Source of the DNA: JACKII01 sp041687435
Lineage (GTDB): Bacteria > Pseudomonadota > Alphaproteobacteria > Bin95
Direction of reading: 5' to 3'
Length of the DNA: 64,000 nt
Assembly: GCA_041687435.1 (NCBI GenBank)
Contig: JAWLBX010000014.1
Span: 26,460-90,459, forward strand
Positions 40,701 through 49,846 of this stretch are shown in pieces. The position numbers and the translations under genes were made by a program. The notes below the pieces were generated by a model. It was not told the DNA's origin and ran no database searches. It saw only the letters and a program-made list of their open reading frames with translations. How positions within the stretch are numbered: the stretch's first letter is position 1; each line of letters opens with the position of its first letter.

Positions 40701-43145
40701 ATGTTGATGTCCACTTCCACCATCCCTCCTGCGGCCGTTAACGCCGCGGTTTGCCGGGCAATCAGCCGGATCGCCCCGGTCTGGCCGTTGCAAGACTTCG
40801 TGGCCGTCAATCCATTCCTCGGGTTTGCAAACCGGAATCTGACGGATACCGCGCTGCAGATTGGCCGGGCAACCGGTGCCCGCGTGGTCATGCCGCCATC
40901 CTTCTATGCCGGCCTGATCGAGGCTGGTCGGATCAAGGACCAAGACCTGGCCGCCGCCCGCGCTGAACTGGGGCCACTGTCATGCCTGCCGCTCGAACCA
41001 CCGGCCATCGCCGCGCTTGCCTGCTCTGTTGGGGAAGAACCGGCCATGGAACGGTCGCCGAGCGTCGCCGCATTAGCCGAATCCGTCACAAGGGTTGCGT
41101 GGGAGCAGATTGTGACGGACAGGCTTTCTGCCTGGGCCGCAGGATATTTCGATCAGGGCCAGGCGGTCTGGTCCTCTCCCTGGCAGCAACTGCCGCCGTT
41201 TGCAGCCTGGAAGGCAGAGGCCCGACGGGACCGGACCGCCAGCATCTGGGGCCTTCCAGGCTTCCGCGCACTGGTGCAGGCCTTGCCCGATTCTGCTGAA
41301 GCCACGATCCATGAGGCATTGCACCGGCTTGGCGTTTCCGAATTGGCATTGGATGCCTATTTCGACCGGCTGTTGGCCAGCATCGGCGGTTGGGCCGCCT
41401 ATGCGCGGCAGCTGCTGTGGCAGCAGGAATTGCGGGGCGGAGACGACGAAACGCTGCCGGCCTTGCTGGCGGCCCGGCTGACTTGGGAGGTCGCATTGCT
41501 GGAAGGTCTGGATCAGCCGCAACTTCGGGCGGCATGGGCCGAGGCGTGCGCCACCCTGTCAGAGCCGCCAGGTGCCGCCGCAAAGAGCGAACCGCTGGCG
41601 CTCCAAACCTTGTTGCAGACAGCCTATGAACGGGCCTGGCAGCGAGATCTGGCGGCAAGGCTGGATCACAAAGTCAGCCCTGCTGGCAACCGGCCACGGC
41701 CGGCAGTGCAGGCCGTGTTTTGCATCGACGTGCGCTCTGAAGTATTCCGGCGGGCGCTGGAGGCGGAAACGCGGGAGGTCGAGACACTGGGTTTCGCCGG
41801 CTTCTTCGGCTTTGCGGTCTCCTTCCGGACGGCCGGCGCCGCGACCGCAACCGACCAATGCCCGGTGCTGTTGGCGCCACAGTATCGGGTCGGGGAAGCC
41901 GGCTGCGGCCATCGCCACGCCGCGCCTGCAGGTCCGGCTTGGCAGGCGTTCCGGCGGTCCTCGGTTTCCGCATTCGCGTTTGTCGAAACCCTGGGCCTCA
42001 CGTACGCAGGCAAGCTGATTGCCGACGGTCTGGCGGCGCTGACAGGCAAGGCGCAATTGCCCGAAACAGGGCAGAACCTGGACCTTTCGGCGATCCCGGC
42101 CGATCACCGGGCCGAGTTGGCGGAAGGCGCGTTGCGCGGCATGTCGCTGACGCGTGGTTTTGCCCGGCTTGTCCTGCTGGCCGGGCATGGCGCCTCCACC
42201 CGGAACAACCCGCACGCACGCGGGCTCGACTGCGGGGCATGCGGCGGCCATTCCGGCGCCCCGAACGCCCGGCTGGCAGCGGCGGTGCTGAACGACCCGG
42301 CGGTACGCGAAACCCTGGCCGAAAGGGGAATTGCGATCCCGGCTGATACCGTGTTCGCCGCCGGTCTGCACGACACCACCACGGACGAATTGGACCTGCT
42401 GGATACCGCGCGGATACCGGGAACCCATGCGGACGACCTGCGGCGCCTGACCGGCTGGCTGGCCCGTGCGGGACAACGCTGCAGGGCAGAGCGGGCCACG
42501 GGACTTGGCATCGAGGCCCGCGCCAATGCCGACCGGGCAATCCTGGCCCGGTCGCGGGACTGGTCGCAGGTGCGCCCGGAATGGGGGTTGGCGGGCTGCG
42601 CCGGCTTTATTGCGGCCCCCCGCGTCCGAACCGCCAGCCTGAACCTTAAAGGCCGGTGCTTCCTGCATTCCTATGACTGGCGGCAGGACGATAACTTCTC
42701 GGTTCTGGAGCTGATCCTGACGGCCCCAGTCATCGTGGCATCCTGGATTGTCCTGCAATATTACGCCTCGGTCGTCGATAACCGCACCTTTGGCAGCGGT
42801 AACAAGGCGTTGCATAACGTCACCGCCGGCCTTGGCGTGCTGGAAGGCAATGGTGGCGACCTGCGCACCGGGCTGCCATGGCAATCGGTGCATGACGGCA
42901 AACGCTTGGTTCACGAGCCGCTGCGCCTGACCGTTGCAGTCGAGGCGCCGGCCGAAGCTATCGGCAGCGTGATTGCCCGGCATCCATCGCTTCAGAACCT
43001 GCTCGACAATGAGTGGATTCACCTGCTGACCCTGGACGATGCGGGCCAGGTCCAGCATCGCTACCGCCCTGGCGGCGAGTGGATTGCGTTTGAAACCAGC
43101 CGCAGGGATTGCAGCGCAATGCCTGAATTGAGCGACGCTGCCTGA
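40701..43145 (+). CDS. dabA: DabA: DUF2309 zinc protein of inorganic carbon pump
   Basis: 814 residues, soluble. The four proposed zinc/active-site residues of DabA are all present: Cys341 and Asp343 in F-C-I-D-V-R-S-E, His496 in L-A-G-H-G-A-S-T, Cys511 in L-D-C-G-A-C-G-G-H-S-G. The 15-residue His-Cys spacing is the same as in the studied Halothiobacillus protein. Other family marks: W-P-L-Q-D-F-V-A-V-N-P-F near the N-terminus and S-Y-D-W-R-Q-D near 655. Resembles a beta-carbonic anhydrase site; acts as vectorial CO2 hydratase with DabB. A GGAGAG site precedes the ATG. Confidence 0.94.
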   Translation: MLMSTSTIPPAAVNAAVCRAISRIAPVWPLQDFVAVNPFLGFANRNLTDTALQIGRATGARVVMPPSFYAGLIEAGRIKDQDLAAARAELGPLSCLPLEPPAIAALACSVGEEPAMERSPSVAALAESVTRVAWEQIVTDRLSAWAAGYFDQGQAVWSSPWQQLPPFAAWKAEARRDRTASIWGLPGFRALVQALPDSAEATIHEALHRLGVSELALDAYFDRLLASIGGWAAYARQLLWQQELRGGDDETLPALLAARLTWEVALLEGLDQPQLRAAWAEACATLSEPPGAAAKSEPLALQTLLQTAYERAWQRDLAARLDHKVSPAGNRPRPAVQAVFCIDVRSEVFRRALEAETREVETLGFAGFFGFAVSFRTAGAATATDQCPVLLAPQYRVGEAGCGHRHAAPAGPAWQAFRRSSVSAFAFVETLGLTYAGKLIADGLAALTGKAQLPETGQNLDLSAIPADHRAELAEGALRGMSLTRGFARLVLLAGHGASTRNNPHARGLDCGACGGHSGAPNARLAAAVLNDPAVRETLAERGIAIPADTVFAAGLHDTTTDELDLLDTARIPGTHADDLRRLTGWLARAGQRCRAERATGLGIEARANADRAILARSRDWSQVRPEWGLAGCAGFIAAPRVRTASLNLKGRCFLHSYDWRQDDNFSVLELILTAPVIVASWIVLQYYASVVDNRTFGSGNKALHNVTAGLGVLEGNGGDLRTGLPWQSVHDGKRLVHEPLRLTVAVEAPAEAIGSVIARHPSLQNLLDNEWIHLLTLDDAGQVQHRYRPGGEWIAFETSRRDCSAMPELSDAA

Positions 43146-43154
43146 ACCATGATC

Positions 43155-43183
43155 GGGCCGGGATAAACCGGCCAGGCCGGCCC
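43155..43183. terminator. GC-rich stem-loop between dabA and regulator gene
   Basis: GGGCCGG (43155-43161) can pair with CCGGCCC (43177-43183), or GGCCGG with CCGGCC at 43068+100 (43168-43173) around GATAAA. It lies in the 51 bases between two convergent stops. No T-run. Confidence 0.5.
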
Positions 43184-43196
43184 ACCTGCCCAGGCA

Positions 43197-44528
43197 TTAC
43201 CGCGCGTATTTCCAGACCGTCGTGCGGGAGACGCCCAGCAGGCGGGCGGCCTCCGTCTGGTTGCCGCCAGTCGCTTCCAACGCAGCTTGCACCCGTTTTC
43301 GGACCGCGTCACGGGCCGTATCTTGCAATGCGGCAGGGGCGCACTCTGGCTCCGCGGCTTTCTTGTGCAGGCGCTCCGGGAACAGGTCTTCGGGCGAAAT
43401 CGCCACCCCCTCCGCCATGACCACGGCACGCTCAATGCGATTGCGCAACTCCCGCACATTGCCGGGCCAGTCGTGGGACTGAAGGGCTGCCAGCGTTTCC
43501 GGCAGCATTGTCTTTGGCGGTTCCTGAAGCCGAGCGTTCGCCTCGTCCAGCAAGGCCGCGGCCAGATGCGGCAAATCCTCGGCGCGTTCGCGCAGCGGCG
43601 GCAAGATCAGTTCCAGCACATTGATGCGGTAGAATAAATCCTCGCGGAACCGTCCTTCGGCAATTCGTGCTTCAATCTCGGCATGGGTAGCCGCGATGAT
43701 CCGCCCGCGAAACGATGCCTCGGCAGCAGCGCCAAGGGGCAGGAACCGGCATTCCTGAATCAGCCGCAACAGCTTGGCCTGCAGGTCCGGCGGCAACTCG
43801 GCGACCTCGTCCAGGAACAGCGAGCCTTCGCCCGCCAACTCGGCGAGCCCCGGTTTTCGGGCCGTTGCACCGGTGAAGGCGCCTTTCTCGTGACCGAACA
43901 GGGTGCTTTCCATCAGTTCGGCAGGGATTGCGGCGCAATTCACCGCCACAAAGGGCGAGTCTTCCGGGCGACTGAGTGCGTGCAGCCGGCGGGCTGCAAC
44001 CTCCTTGCCAACGCCGGTCTCGCCGCGCAGCAACACCGGCAGGTCGCTGCGGGCGAATTTGGCAAGGACGCGGGCTGCCTGCCGCATCGCCGCGGACCGC
44101 TCGGTATCAGCCCTGGCTGTAACGCCGCTAGCGTCGCCGGCATCCGGCATGCTGGGGCGCGCGCCCTGCGTTGCGTTGCGCAACATATCGACCAGCGCAT
44201 CCGTATCAACCGGCTTGGTCAGATAATCCTTTGCCCCCGCCTTGATCAGCCGCACTGCCTGGTCAATCTCACCGAAAGCGGTGACAAAATAGACTGGAAG
44301 CAGGCCGGCGGTCTCCAGCATGGCGAAGAACATGTCCTCGCCGCTCATATCCGGCAGGCGGATATCGCTGACGACCACTGCCGGCGGATTACGCCGGAAT
44401 TCCTTCAACGCGGCCTCGCCGGTTGGCGCAAGCCTGGGTGCGAACCCTTCCAGGCGCAGGCGCTGCAACAGCGATGGCCCGAGTACGGGGTCGTCCTCGA
44501 TGATGAGAACTTGCAGCCTATCCGGCAT
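43197..44528 (-). CDS. NtrC-family sigma54-dependent response regulator
   Basis: 443 residues from ATG 44528. Receiver domain with acidic pocket I-I-E-D-D and phospho-acceptor Asp55 in V-V-S-D-I-R-L-P-D, and Lys in L-T-K-P-V-D. AAA+ domain (about 145-375) with Walker A G-E-T-G-V-G-K-E, the sigma54-contacting G-A-F-T-G-A loop, and Walker B L-F-L-D-E-V. Fis-type helix-turn-helix at the C-terminus, N-Q-T-E-A-A-R-L-L-G-V-S-R-T-T-V-W-K, ending only three residues later (a short tail). Most like DctD. Overlaps its kinase gene by 11 bases, last gene of the mrp operon. Probable target: the sigma54 promoter and palindromes upstream of mrpA. Confidence 0.93.
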   Translation of the reverse strand: MPDRLQVLIIEDDPVLGPSLLQRLRLEGFAPRLAPTGEAALKEFRRNPPAVVVSDIRLPDMSGEDMFFAMLETAGLLPVYFVTAFGEIDQAVRLIKAGAKDYLTKPVDTDALVDMLRNATQGARPSMPDAGDASGVTARADTERSAAMRQAARVLAKFARSDLPVLLRGETGVGKEVAARRLHALSRPEDSPFVAVNCAAIPAELMESTLFGHEKGAFTGATARKPGLAELAGEGSLFLDEVAELPPDLQAKLLRLIQECRFLPLGAAAEASFRGRIIAATHAEIEARIAEGRFREDLFYRINVLELILPPLRERAEDLPHLAAALLDEANARLQEPPKTMLPETLAALQSHDWPGNVRELRNRIERAVVMAEGVAISPEDLFPERLHKKAAEPECAPAALQDTARDAVRKRVQAALEATGGNQTEAARLLGVSRTTVWKYAR

Positions 44529-45927
44529 GCAGCGGCTCCAGCGGAATGGTGATGGTGACCTTGCTGCCGCGGTCTGCGTCTGTTTCCACGGATGCGCGGC
44601 CGTCGAGCGTTTCGAGTAGGCCGACGATGACATCGATCCCGATCCGTTTGGACCGAACCGAACGGCCGCCAGTCCCGGTCAAATGCCCGGCTTGCCCTGG
44701 CGGCATGCCCGCGCCCTGGTCCGCGATCTCACAGATCAAGGCACTGTCTTCCAAGCGCGCGGCGAAACCGACGCGGCCGCCCGGCGGAGTAACGGCGCAG
44801 GCATTGAGCAGCAGGTTGAGCAATACCTGCCGCGCGCCTATGGCGGCTATGGAGAGCGTCTCGGGCAGGTCGGCATGCCAATCCAGGCGGATCGCGCCGC
44901 GCTCCGCCGCCGGCCGCACAAGCCGTTCCAGATCGTCAAAGTCGTTTTTGGTGAGGTGCCGGTCATCTTCGGGACGGTAAAGGTTGAGCGTGCTGGCCAC
45001 GATCTTGTCCAGCGCCTCGATCCCCCGTTCCAGAAAGCCCAGCGATTCCGCGCGCGCCTCCGCGTTATCGCCAAAGCGCTTCAGGGTCGAAACCGCCGTC
45101 GCCAGCCCGCCCAGCGGGTTGCGGACCTCGTGCGCGATGGTGGCCGCCAGGCGGCCGAGCGCAGCCGCCTGCTCATGCTCCGCCAGTTCATCTCGCAAGC
45201 GTTCCCGCTCCCTTACCGATTCGATCATCGTGTTGAACGATTCATAGATCGCCGCAATGCGCGGATCGTTGTGTGTTTCATCCGTCACCGGTATCGCGCT
45301 CACGGGGCCAGTCGATGCCACCGACAGGCGATCCACCAAGTCTGTCAGGGGGCGGTTCATTCGCCTGAGCGTCAGATAGGTAAACAGGCCGCAGATGGAA
45401 GCCAGAATCAGGTCGATCCCGATGATCGAAATCCTCAACTGGTTGCGCTGTTCAACGATTTCCGAGACATCCAGGCCCGAGACGAGCACGAAATCGGATG
45501 TTGGTGTCAGGCGTCGCGACACCCAGGCGATAGCTTCAGCCTCGTCGATCTGAAACCCCTCAACCTTGATATTGCGGGCCTCATCGGCCGAAATACTCTT
45601 TTCGCCCGCTACCGCTTCCAGGGTGCCGTCGGTTCGGAAGGCGAAAAGCACCCGTTCGACTATGCCCTCGTGACCGGCGACCGCGGCAGCGAAACGTGAT
45701 TCGAATCCCTCCAGATTCCCGGCTTCCAGCATGGGCGCCACAGCATCCGCAATGCCGGAAAGATAGACGCGGCTCAAGATGCGAACCTGCTGATCGGCAT
45801 CCCGTCCGGCCGCATAGAGCGCGACCTGGGTGGTAATCACCGCAACCAGAAACACGATGAGGCCGGCCGCAAGCGGCGGCCTCAACGCTGGTGGTATGGG
45901 GGTAAGAAAGCGGCACAGGCTATACAT
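44518..45927 (-). CDS. Membrane sensor histidine kinase
   Basis: 469 residues. TM1 at about 18-38, a periplasmic sensor domain of about 125 residues (no recognised fold; it could be a PAS-like/dCACHE-type double-helix start), TM2 at about 166-186, HAMP (190-240), HisKA with phospho-acceptor His266 in I-A-H-E-V-R-N-P-L-G-G, then HATPase_c with N-L-L-L-N-A-C, D-Q-G-A-G-M-P and a final G-S-K-V-T-I-T-I-P. Pairs with the NtrC-family regulator encoded next (11-base overlap). Position behind mrpG suggests that it senses Na+, pH or membrane state (inference). Confidence 0.92.
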   Translation of the reverse strand: MYSLCRFLTPIPPALRPPLAAGLIVFLVAVITTQVALYAAGRDADQQVRILSRVYLSGIADAVAPMLEAGNLEGFESRFAAAVAGHEGIVERVLFAFRTDGTLEAVAGEKSISADEARNIKVEGFQIDEAEAIAWVSRRLTPTSDFVLVSGLDVSEIVEQRNQLRISIIGIDLILASICGLFTYLTLRRMNRPLTDLVDRLSVASTGPVSAIPVTDETHNDPRIAAIYESFNTMIESVRERERLRDELAEHEQAAALGRLAATIAHEVRNPLGGLATAVSTLKRFGDNAEARAESLGFLERGIEALDKIVASTLNLYRPEDDRHLTKNDFDDLERLVRPAAERGAIRLDWHADLPETLSIAAIGARQVLLNLLLNACAVTPPGGRVGFAARLEDSALICEIADQGAGMPPGQAGHLTGTGGRSVRSKRIGIDVIVGLLETLDGRASVETDADRGSKVTITIPLEPLHAG

Positions 45928-45976
45928 TGTGGTGCTAACAGCCGCAATCCATTGCCAACATGCAAGGTCCTCTTGG

Positions 45977-47272
45977 TCACAGGAGCAGGGTCAGCGACGC
46001 AGTATCCGCTGCGGTCTCGTGTGCACTCTCGCGGATCTGAGAGAACCAGCCGACACGGTCGGACAGCGTCGTCATGGCGATCAGGTCGAAGGGTTGCAAG
46101 CGCTCCTGCATGACCTTTGCATCCTCCGAAAGGCCAATCGGTGGGGCGAGCAAAACACGGCGGCCATGCGCCTCCAGAAGCTCCACCTGTTCCTGGGCCA
46201 GCCTTTCCGCCGCCTGCTGCCCTAACGGGATAACGGTAACTTCGGCGTGCGGGTAGAGGCCGCTATGCAAAAAGGTTTGCGCCAGCGTCTGCGCGTGGCT
46301 GCTGTTATCGACCAGCAGTGCGACCCGGCTGACGGATATCGGCCGGCGGCTGACGCGCAAGACCGGCCCCGTCCGGGCTGACGCCGCCAGCGCCGCCACC
46401 TCGTCTCGGTAGGCCGCTGGTGCCCCCAGACGGTCGGTCCCGGCCGGGGTCACGACAAGATCGCACCCGGCAAGTGCCACCAGCGCTTTGTCGAGCGGCC
46501 CTTCTTCATGCCGCGCCTTGCCGGCAATGCCCGTTTCAGCAGAAATCCGCTCGAAATCCGCCAACGCCTCGGCGGCCTGGGTGCGCATCTGCTGGCGCCG
46601 GCGGCCAGCCAGCCGTGCCGCCCAGTAGATGCCGCCCGCCGGCACCGGTTCCCGCCGGTACCCTGCATCAGGGTCGATGGCGGATAGGCCGGTCAGTGCG
46701 GCGCCGCTCGCCCGTGCCAGATCAAAGGCTACGCCAAGCGCCTCGCCCTGGCGCTCCCCGCCTACCAGCCAGGCGGTAATGCGGCGGACGGCTCGGGGAT
46801 CGGCCATAAGGCCGGTACTCTGGGCATAGTCGGACCGGATCTGTACAGCAGTCATGGTCGTCTCCTTTGCTGCGCCCTGCCGGTTTCGCGGGCGGCGAAC
46901 GGTTCGGGCTGGGTCGATGTCGTGGACGTTGCGGGGCAGAACGCCGGCCAAGGCGTCCTGAACGGTGGAGGGAGTGATCGGCGCGCCGGCGATGTAGGCG
47001 GCGCGCCCCAGGACGTGAGAGGCGACGGGCGCGGTAAAGAATAGAAAGACCATGCCGGCCATTCCGGTCAGAGCGCCGCCAACCGTGCCGGACGCCAAGC
47101 CGGCGCCCAGCATCACCAAACCCGCCCCCACCACGCCGGACTTGGTCGCGGCATGCATGCGCATGAACGGATCCCCAAGGCGCACCAGCCCAATCCCCGA
47201 GATGCCGATGATCAGGCTGCCCGTGACCAGCAGCGCGGCGCCCAATACCTCGGCCAGCAATAGAAGGGTCAT
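45977..47272 (-). CDS. mrpG: MrpG antiporter subunit fused to a universal-stress-type domain
   Basis: 431 residues in one uninterrupted frame. Residues 1-105 are a complete MrpG/MnhG/PhaG protein with three helices: G-I-S-G-I-G-L-V-R-L-G-D-P-F-M-R-M-H-A-A-T-K-S-G. Residues 106-139 are an arginine-rich linker. From Met140 (46855) to the end is a soluble UspA-like region of about 290 residues (two alpha/beta halves, with V-A-L-L-V-D-N-S-S-H-A-Q and D-L-I-A-M-T-T-L-S-D-R). The Met140 codon has an excellent AAGGAG five to ten bases upstream, so a free stress protein of 292 residues may also be made. The start overlaps the mrpF stop (ATGA). Confidence 0.85.
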   Translation of the reverse strand: MTLLLLAEVLGAALLVTGSLIIGISGIGLVRLGDPFMRMHAATKSGVVGAGLVMLGAGLASGTVGGALTGMAGMVFLFFTAPVASHVLGRAAYIAGAPITPSTVQDALAGVLPRNVHDIDPARTVRRPRNRQGAAKETTMTAVQIRSDYAQSTGLMADPRAVRRITAWLVGGERQGEALGVAFDLARASGAALTGLSAIDPDAGYRREPVPAGGIYWAARLAGRRRQQMRTQAAEALADFERISAETGIAGKARHEEGPLDKALVALAGCDLVVTPAGTDRLGAPAAYRDEVAALAASARTGPVLRVSRRPISVSRVALLVDNSSHAQTLAQTFLHSGLYPHAEVTVIPLGQQAAERLAQEQVELLEAHGRRVLLAPPIGLSEDAKVMQERLQPFDLIAMTTLSDRVGWFSQIRESAHETAADTASLTLLL

Positions 47273-47565
47273 TGCTTGCCCTCCCCGGCCGGTCCGTTAC
47301 CGCTGGTACGTTCCAGCAAGCCCGCCAGCGCCACCGCCGTCAGAAAAGCGATGATCGCAATGCCCAAGGCGACATCGATGAAACCGGTGTGGCCGACGAT
47401 GACGGCGACCAGTGCCGCAAACGCAATGCCGATGAGGCCCAGCATATCGAGGGCAATGGCGCGGTCGGCGCTGGATGGCCCCCGCAACAGGCGCCAGATG
47501 ACACCGGACAAGCCGATGCCCACGAAAACGGCGGAGGCAGTAGCCGCCAGTTCCAACACACTCAT
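47269..47565 (-). CDS. mrpF: MrpF subunit of Na+/H+ antiporter
   Basis: 98 residues, three hydrophobic helices. Typical MrpF pattern: R-L-L-R-G-P-S-S-A-D-R-A-I-A-L-D-M-L-G in the first loop, then A-F-A-A-L-V-A-V-I and F-I-D-V-A-L-G-I-A-I-I-A-F-L. Overlaps mrpE and mrpG by four bases each. MrpE, F and G form the small-subunit part of the multi-subunit cation/proton antiporter. Confidence 0.92.
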   Translation of the reverse strand: MSVLELAATASAVFVGIGLSGVIWRLLRGPSSADRAIALDMLGLIGIAFAALVAVIVGHTGFIDVALGIAIIAFLTAVALAGLLERTSGNGPAGEGKQ

Positions 47566-47897
47566 GGCAGCACCCTCCGCACACGGGCTTCCAGCGATGA
47601 TTTCAGATCGCCAACCGCCGCTTCAGCGTCCGGAGCATCCAGCGCATGGACGAACAGGGTCTCCCGGTTCGTCGATACATCCAGGGCCGTCGTACCGGGA
47701 GTAAGCGTCACCATGTCGGCGAACAGGGTGATGCCGAGGTCCGATTTCACGTCCAGCGGCACGGCCAGGATGGCAGGCTTCAGGCTGCTGCCGTCGCCAA
47801 GGATGGCGCGGATCGTGTCATAGGTTGCGCTTACCAGTTCCCAAGCGAAGGTTACGGCAAGTCGGATCCATGCACCGCCATTACGAAGCATGTTCAT
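47562..47897 (-). CDS. mrpE: MrpE subunit of Na+/H+ antiporter, short form
   Basis: 111 residues; usual MrpE proteins have about 155-165. The visible part matches the second half of the family: W-E-L-V-S-A-T-Y-D-T-I-R-A-I-L-G, then L-D-V-K-S-D-L-G-I-T-L-F-A-D-M-V-T-L-T-P-G-T and F-V-H-A-L-D. The N-terminal helix pair of standard MrpE is missing; only one hydrophobic segment (about 11-27) remains. The start is fixed by the ATGA overlap with mrpD, so the shortness is not a start error. Confidence 0.88.
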   Translation of the reverse strand: MNMLRNGGAWIRLAVTFAWELVSATYDTIRAILGDGSSLKPAILAVPLDVKSDLGITLFADMVTLTPGTTALDVSTNRETLFVHALDAPDAEAAVGDLKSSLEARVRRVLP

Positions 47898-49444
47898 GGG
47901 ATGGTCTCCAACTGGATCAGATTGGGGGTGGGCAGTTGTGCCAATCGCTGTTCGCCCAGCACCGCAGCGATGTAACCATCGGTATCCAGCAGCATCTCGC
48001 CGGCCTGCATGGCGGCGGCGGCGAACGGCTCGGTCCAGAGCCCGATCGTCACCGTAACGCCGGCCAGGGCGACGATAGGCGCATAGCAGGCGAACTTCTG
48101 GCCGCGGCTCCAGCGCGGCCCCGGCGTATCACCGCCGGGCGCGGCCTTCCAAAAGGCCTCGTTCCAGATCTTGGTCATGGAATAGAGCGTCAGCATACCG
48201 ACCAGCAGCGCGGCCCCGGCCAGCAGATAGGCTTCCGCTTGCAGGCCGGATTGGATAACTGCCAGCTTGCTCCAGAAGCCGGAGAAAGGCGGAAGGCCGG
48301 CCAGCGACAGCGCGGGGATCAGGAACAGCACCGCCAGCAAGGGCTTGGCGATCCACAGTCCACCAAGCCGTGCCAGCGCGAACGACCCGCTCTCCCGCCG
48401 GATCGCGCCCGCGATCAGGAACAGGTTCGCCTTCACGACGATGTGGTGGATCAGGTAAAGCACGCTGCCGGCCAGCGCGAGTGGCGTCAGCAGCGCGACG
48501 CCCACCAGCATGTAACCGATCTGGCTGATGATGTGGAACGAGAGGATCCGGCGGATGTCGCTTTGCGCCGCGGCACCCAGAACGCCGGTCACCATGGTGG
48601 CGATGGCAACCACCTGGAACATGGGTCCGAAAAAGGCGGTATCGTGGGCAAAGACCAGCGTGAACAGCCGGATGATGGCGTACACGCCGACTTTGGTCAG
48701 CAACGCGGCAAAGATTGCCGCGACGGGCATGGAGGCCGTGTGATAGGCAGCAGGCAGCCAGTTGAACAGCGGGAACACCGCCGCCTTGGCGCCGAACGCG
48801 ACCAACAGCAGCGCACCAACCGCAGCCAGCGCGCCCTGGTTCTCAACCGTTGGGGCAACCCGCGCCAGATCGGCCAGGTTCAGCGTGCCGGTCAGACCAT
48901 AGAGCAGCCCCACCGCCAGCAGAAAGAACGTGGTGCCGACGAGGTTGAGCATGACGTAACGCAGGCCGCCATCCAGCTGTTCCTTGGTCCGGTCCAGCAC
49001 CAGAAGGCCGAAGGATGCGATCAGCATCACCTCGAACCAGACATAAAGATTGAAAAGGTCGCCGGTGGAAAACGAGCCGCAGACACCCAGCATCAGGCTG
49101 TGGAACAACGGCTGGAATCCGGACTTGTCGCGCTCGTCCGCGCCCGGCCCCATGGCATAGACCGCGACGGCAACCGCCATCAGGCCGGCGATGGCCAGCA
49201 TAATCGCCGACAGCAGGTCGATCACGATGGCAATGCCGAACGGCGCCGCCCATCCGCCCATCTGGACAGCCATCACATTGCCGCCCAGCGCCTGGGCCAG
49301 CAGCGCGCCGGTAGCGGCCAGCAAGGCCAGCGCACCGAACAGGCCGATGCCGCGCTGGATCCCGGGCCGCCCCCAGAACAGAGCGGTTAGCGTCGCCGTC
49401 GCCAGCGGAATGAGGATGGGCGCTATGACCAGGGTCTGCATCAC
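47894..49444 (-). CDS. mrpD: MrpD subunit of Na+/H+ antiporter
   Basis: 516 residues, 14 predicted helices, proton-antiporter-M family. Glutamate in W-F-E-V-M-L-I-A-S-F-G (helix 5) and lysines in F-G-A-K-A-A-V-F-P-L-F-N-W-L-P and L-T-K-V-G-V-Y-A are the ion-pair residues shared with NuoM/NuoN. H-H-I-V-V-K-A-N-L-F-L lies further on. Core ion-translocating subunit with MrpA. Overlaps mrpC and mrpE by four bases. Confidence 0.94.
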   Translation of the reverse strand: MMQTLVIAPILIPLATATLTALFWGRPGIQRGIGLFGALALLAATGALLAQALGGNVMAVQMGGWAAPFGIAIVIDLLSAIMLAIAGLMAVAVAVYAMGPGADERDKSGFQPLFHSLMLGVCGSFSTGDLFNLYVWFEVMLIASFGLLVLDRTKEQLDGGLRYVMLNLVGTTFFLLAVGLLYGLTGTLNLADLARVAPTVENQGALAAVGALLLVAFGAKAAVFPLFNWLPAAYHTASMPVAAIFAALLTKVGVYAIIRLFTLVFAHDTAFFGPMFQVVAIATMVTGVLGAAAQSDIRRILSFHIISQIGYMLVGVALLTPLALAGSVLYLIHHIVVKANLFLIAGAIRRESGSFALARLGGLWIAKPLLAVLFLIPALSLAGLPPFSGFWSKLAVIQSGLQAEAYLLAGAALLVGMLTLYSMTKIWNEAFWKAAPGGDTPGPRWSRGQKFACYAPIVALAGVTVTIGLWTEPFAAAAMQAGEMLLDTDGYIAAVLGEQRLAQLPTPNLIQLETIP

Positions 49445-49836
49445 GCAGCCTCCTTCTGCTCAATCGCCCGGCGATTCTGCTCCGTGTTTTGCGGCTCGGC
49501 CAAAGCCATATCCTCGGGCCGAACGCTGCCCAGCTGGCGGTGGCTCTTGACAATCAGCGTCAGCGCGAAGGCAGCCAGGCCAAAGCCTATGACGATGGCA
49601 GTCAGCACCAGCGCCTGCGGCAGCGGGTTGGCGGCGTCCGCGACGACGGCATCAGCGCCACGCGCCACCAGCGGCGGCGCCATGCTGCCGATCCGCCCGG
49701 ACACCAGAATACCCAGGTTCGCAGCGGTACTCAGCAGCACGAAGCCGATCAGGTTTCGCGGCAGGTCACGCGCCAGAAACAGATAGACCGAGGCGGCAAC
49801 CAGAAGGCCGATAGTCAGTGCGAGGAACGGCTCCAA
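49441..49836 (-). CDS. mrpC: MrpC subunit of Na+/H+ antiporter
   Basis: 131 residues from a TTG at 49836 with TAGGAG seven bases upstream; the open frame reaches 49890 but that would run into mrpB. NuoK-like, three helices: L-E-P-F-L-A-L-T-I-G-L-L-V, the loop R-N-L-I-G-F-V-L-L-S-T-A-A-N-L, and A-D-A-A-N-P-L-P-Q-A-L-V-L-T-A-I-V-I-G. The P-L-P-Q-A-L-V-L-T-A-I-V-I-G motif is highly typical of MrpC. Its start is 11 bases from the mrpB stop. Confidence 0.92.
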   Translation of the reverse strand: MEPFLALTIGLLVAASVYLFLARDLPRNLIGFVLLSTAANLGILVSGRIGSMAPPLVARGADAVVADAANPLPQALVLTAIVIGFGLAAFALTLIVKSHRQLGSVRPEDMALAEPQNTEQNRRAIEQKEAA

Positions 49837-49846
49837 GGTCGGGCTC

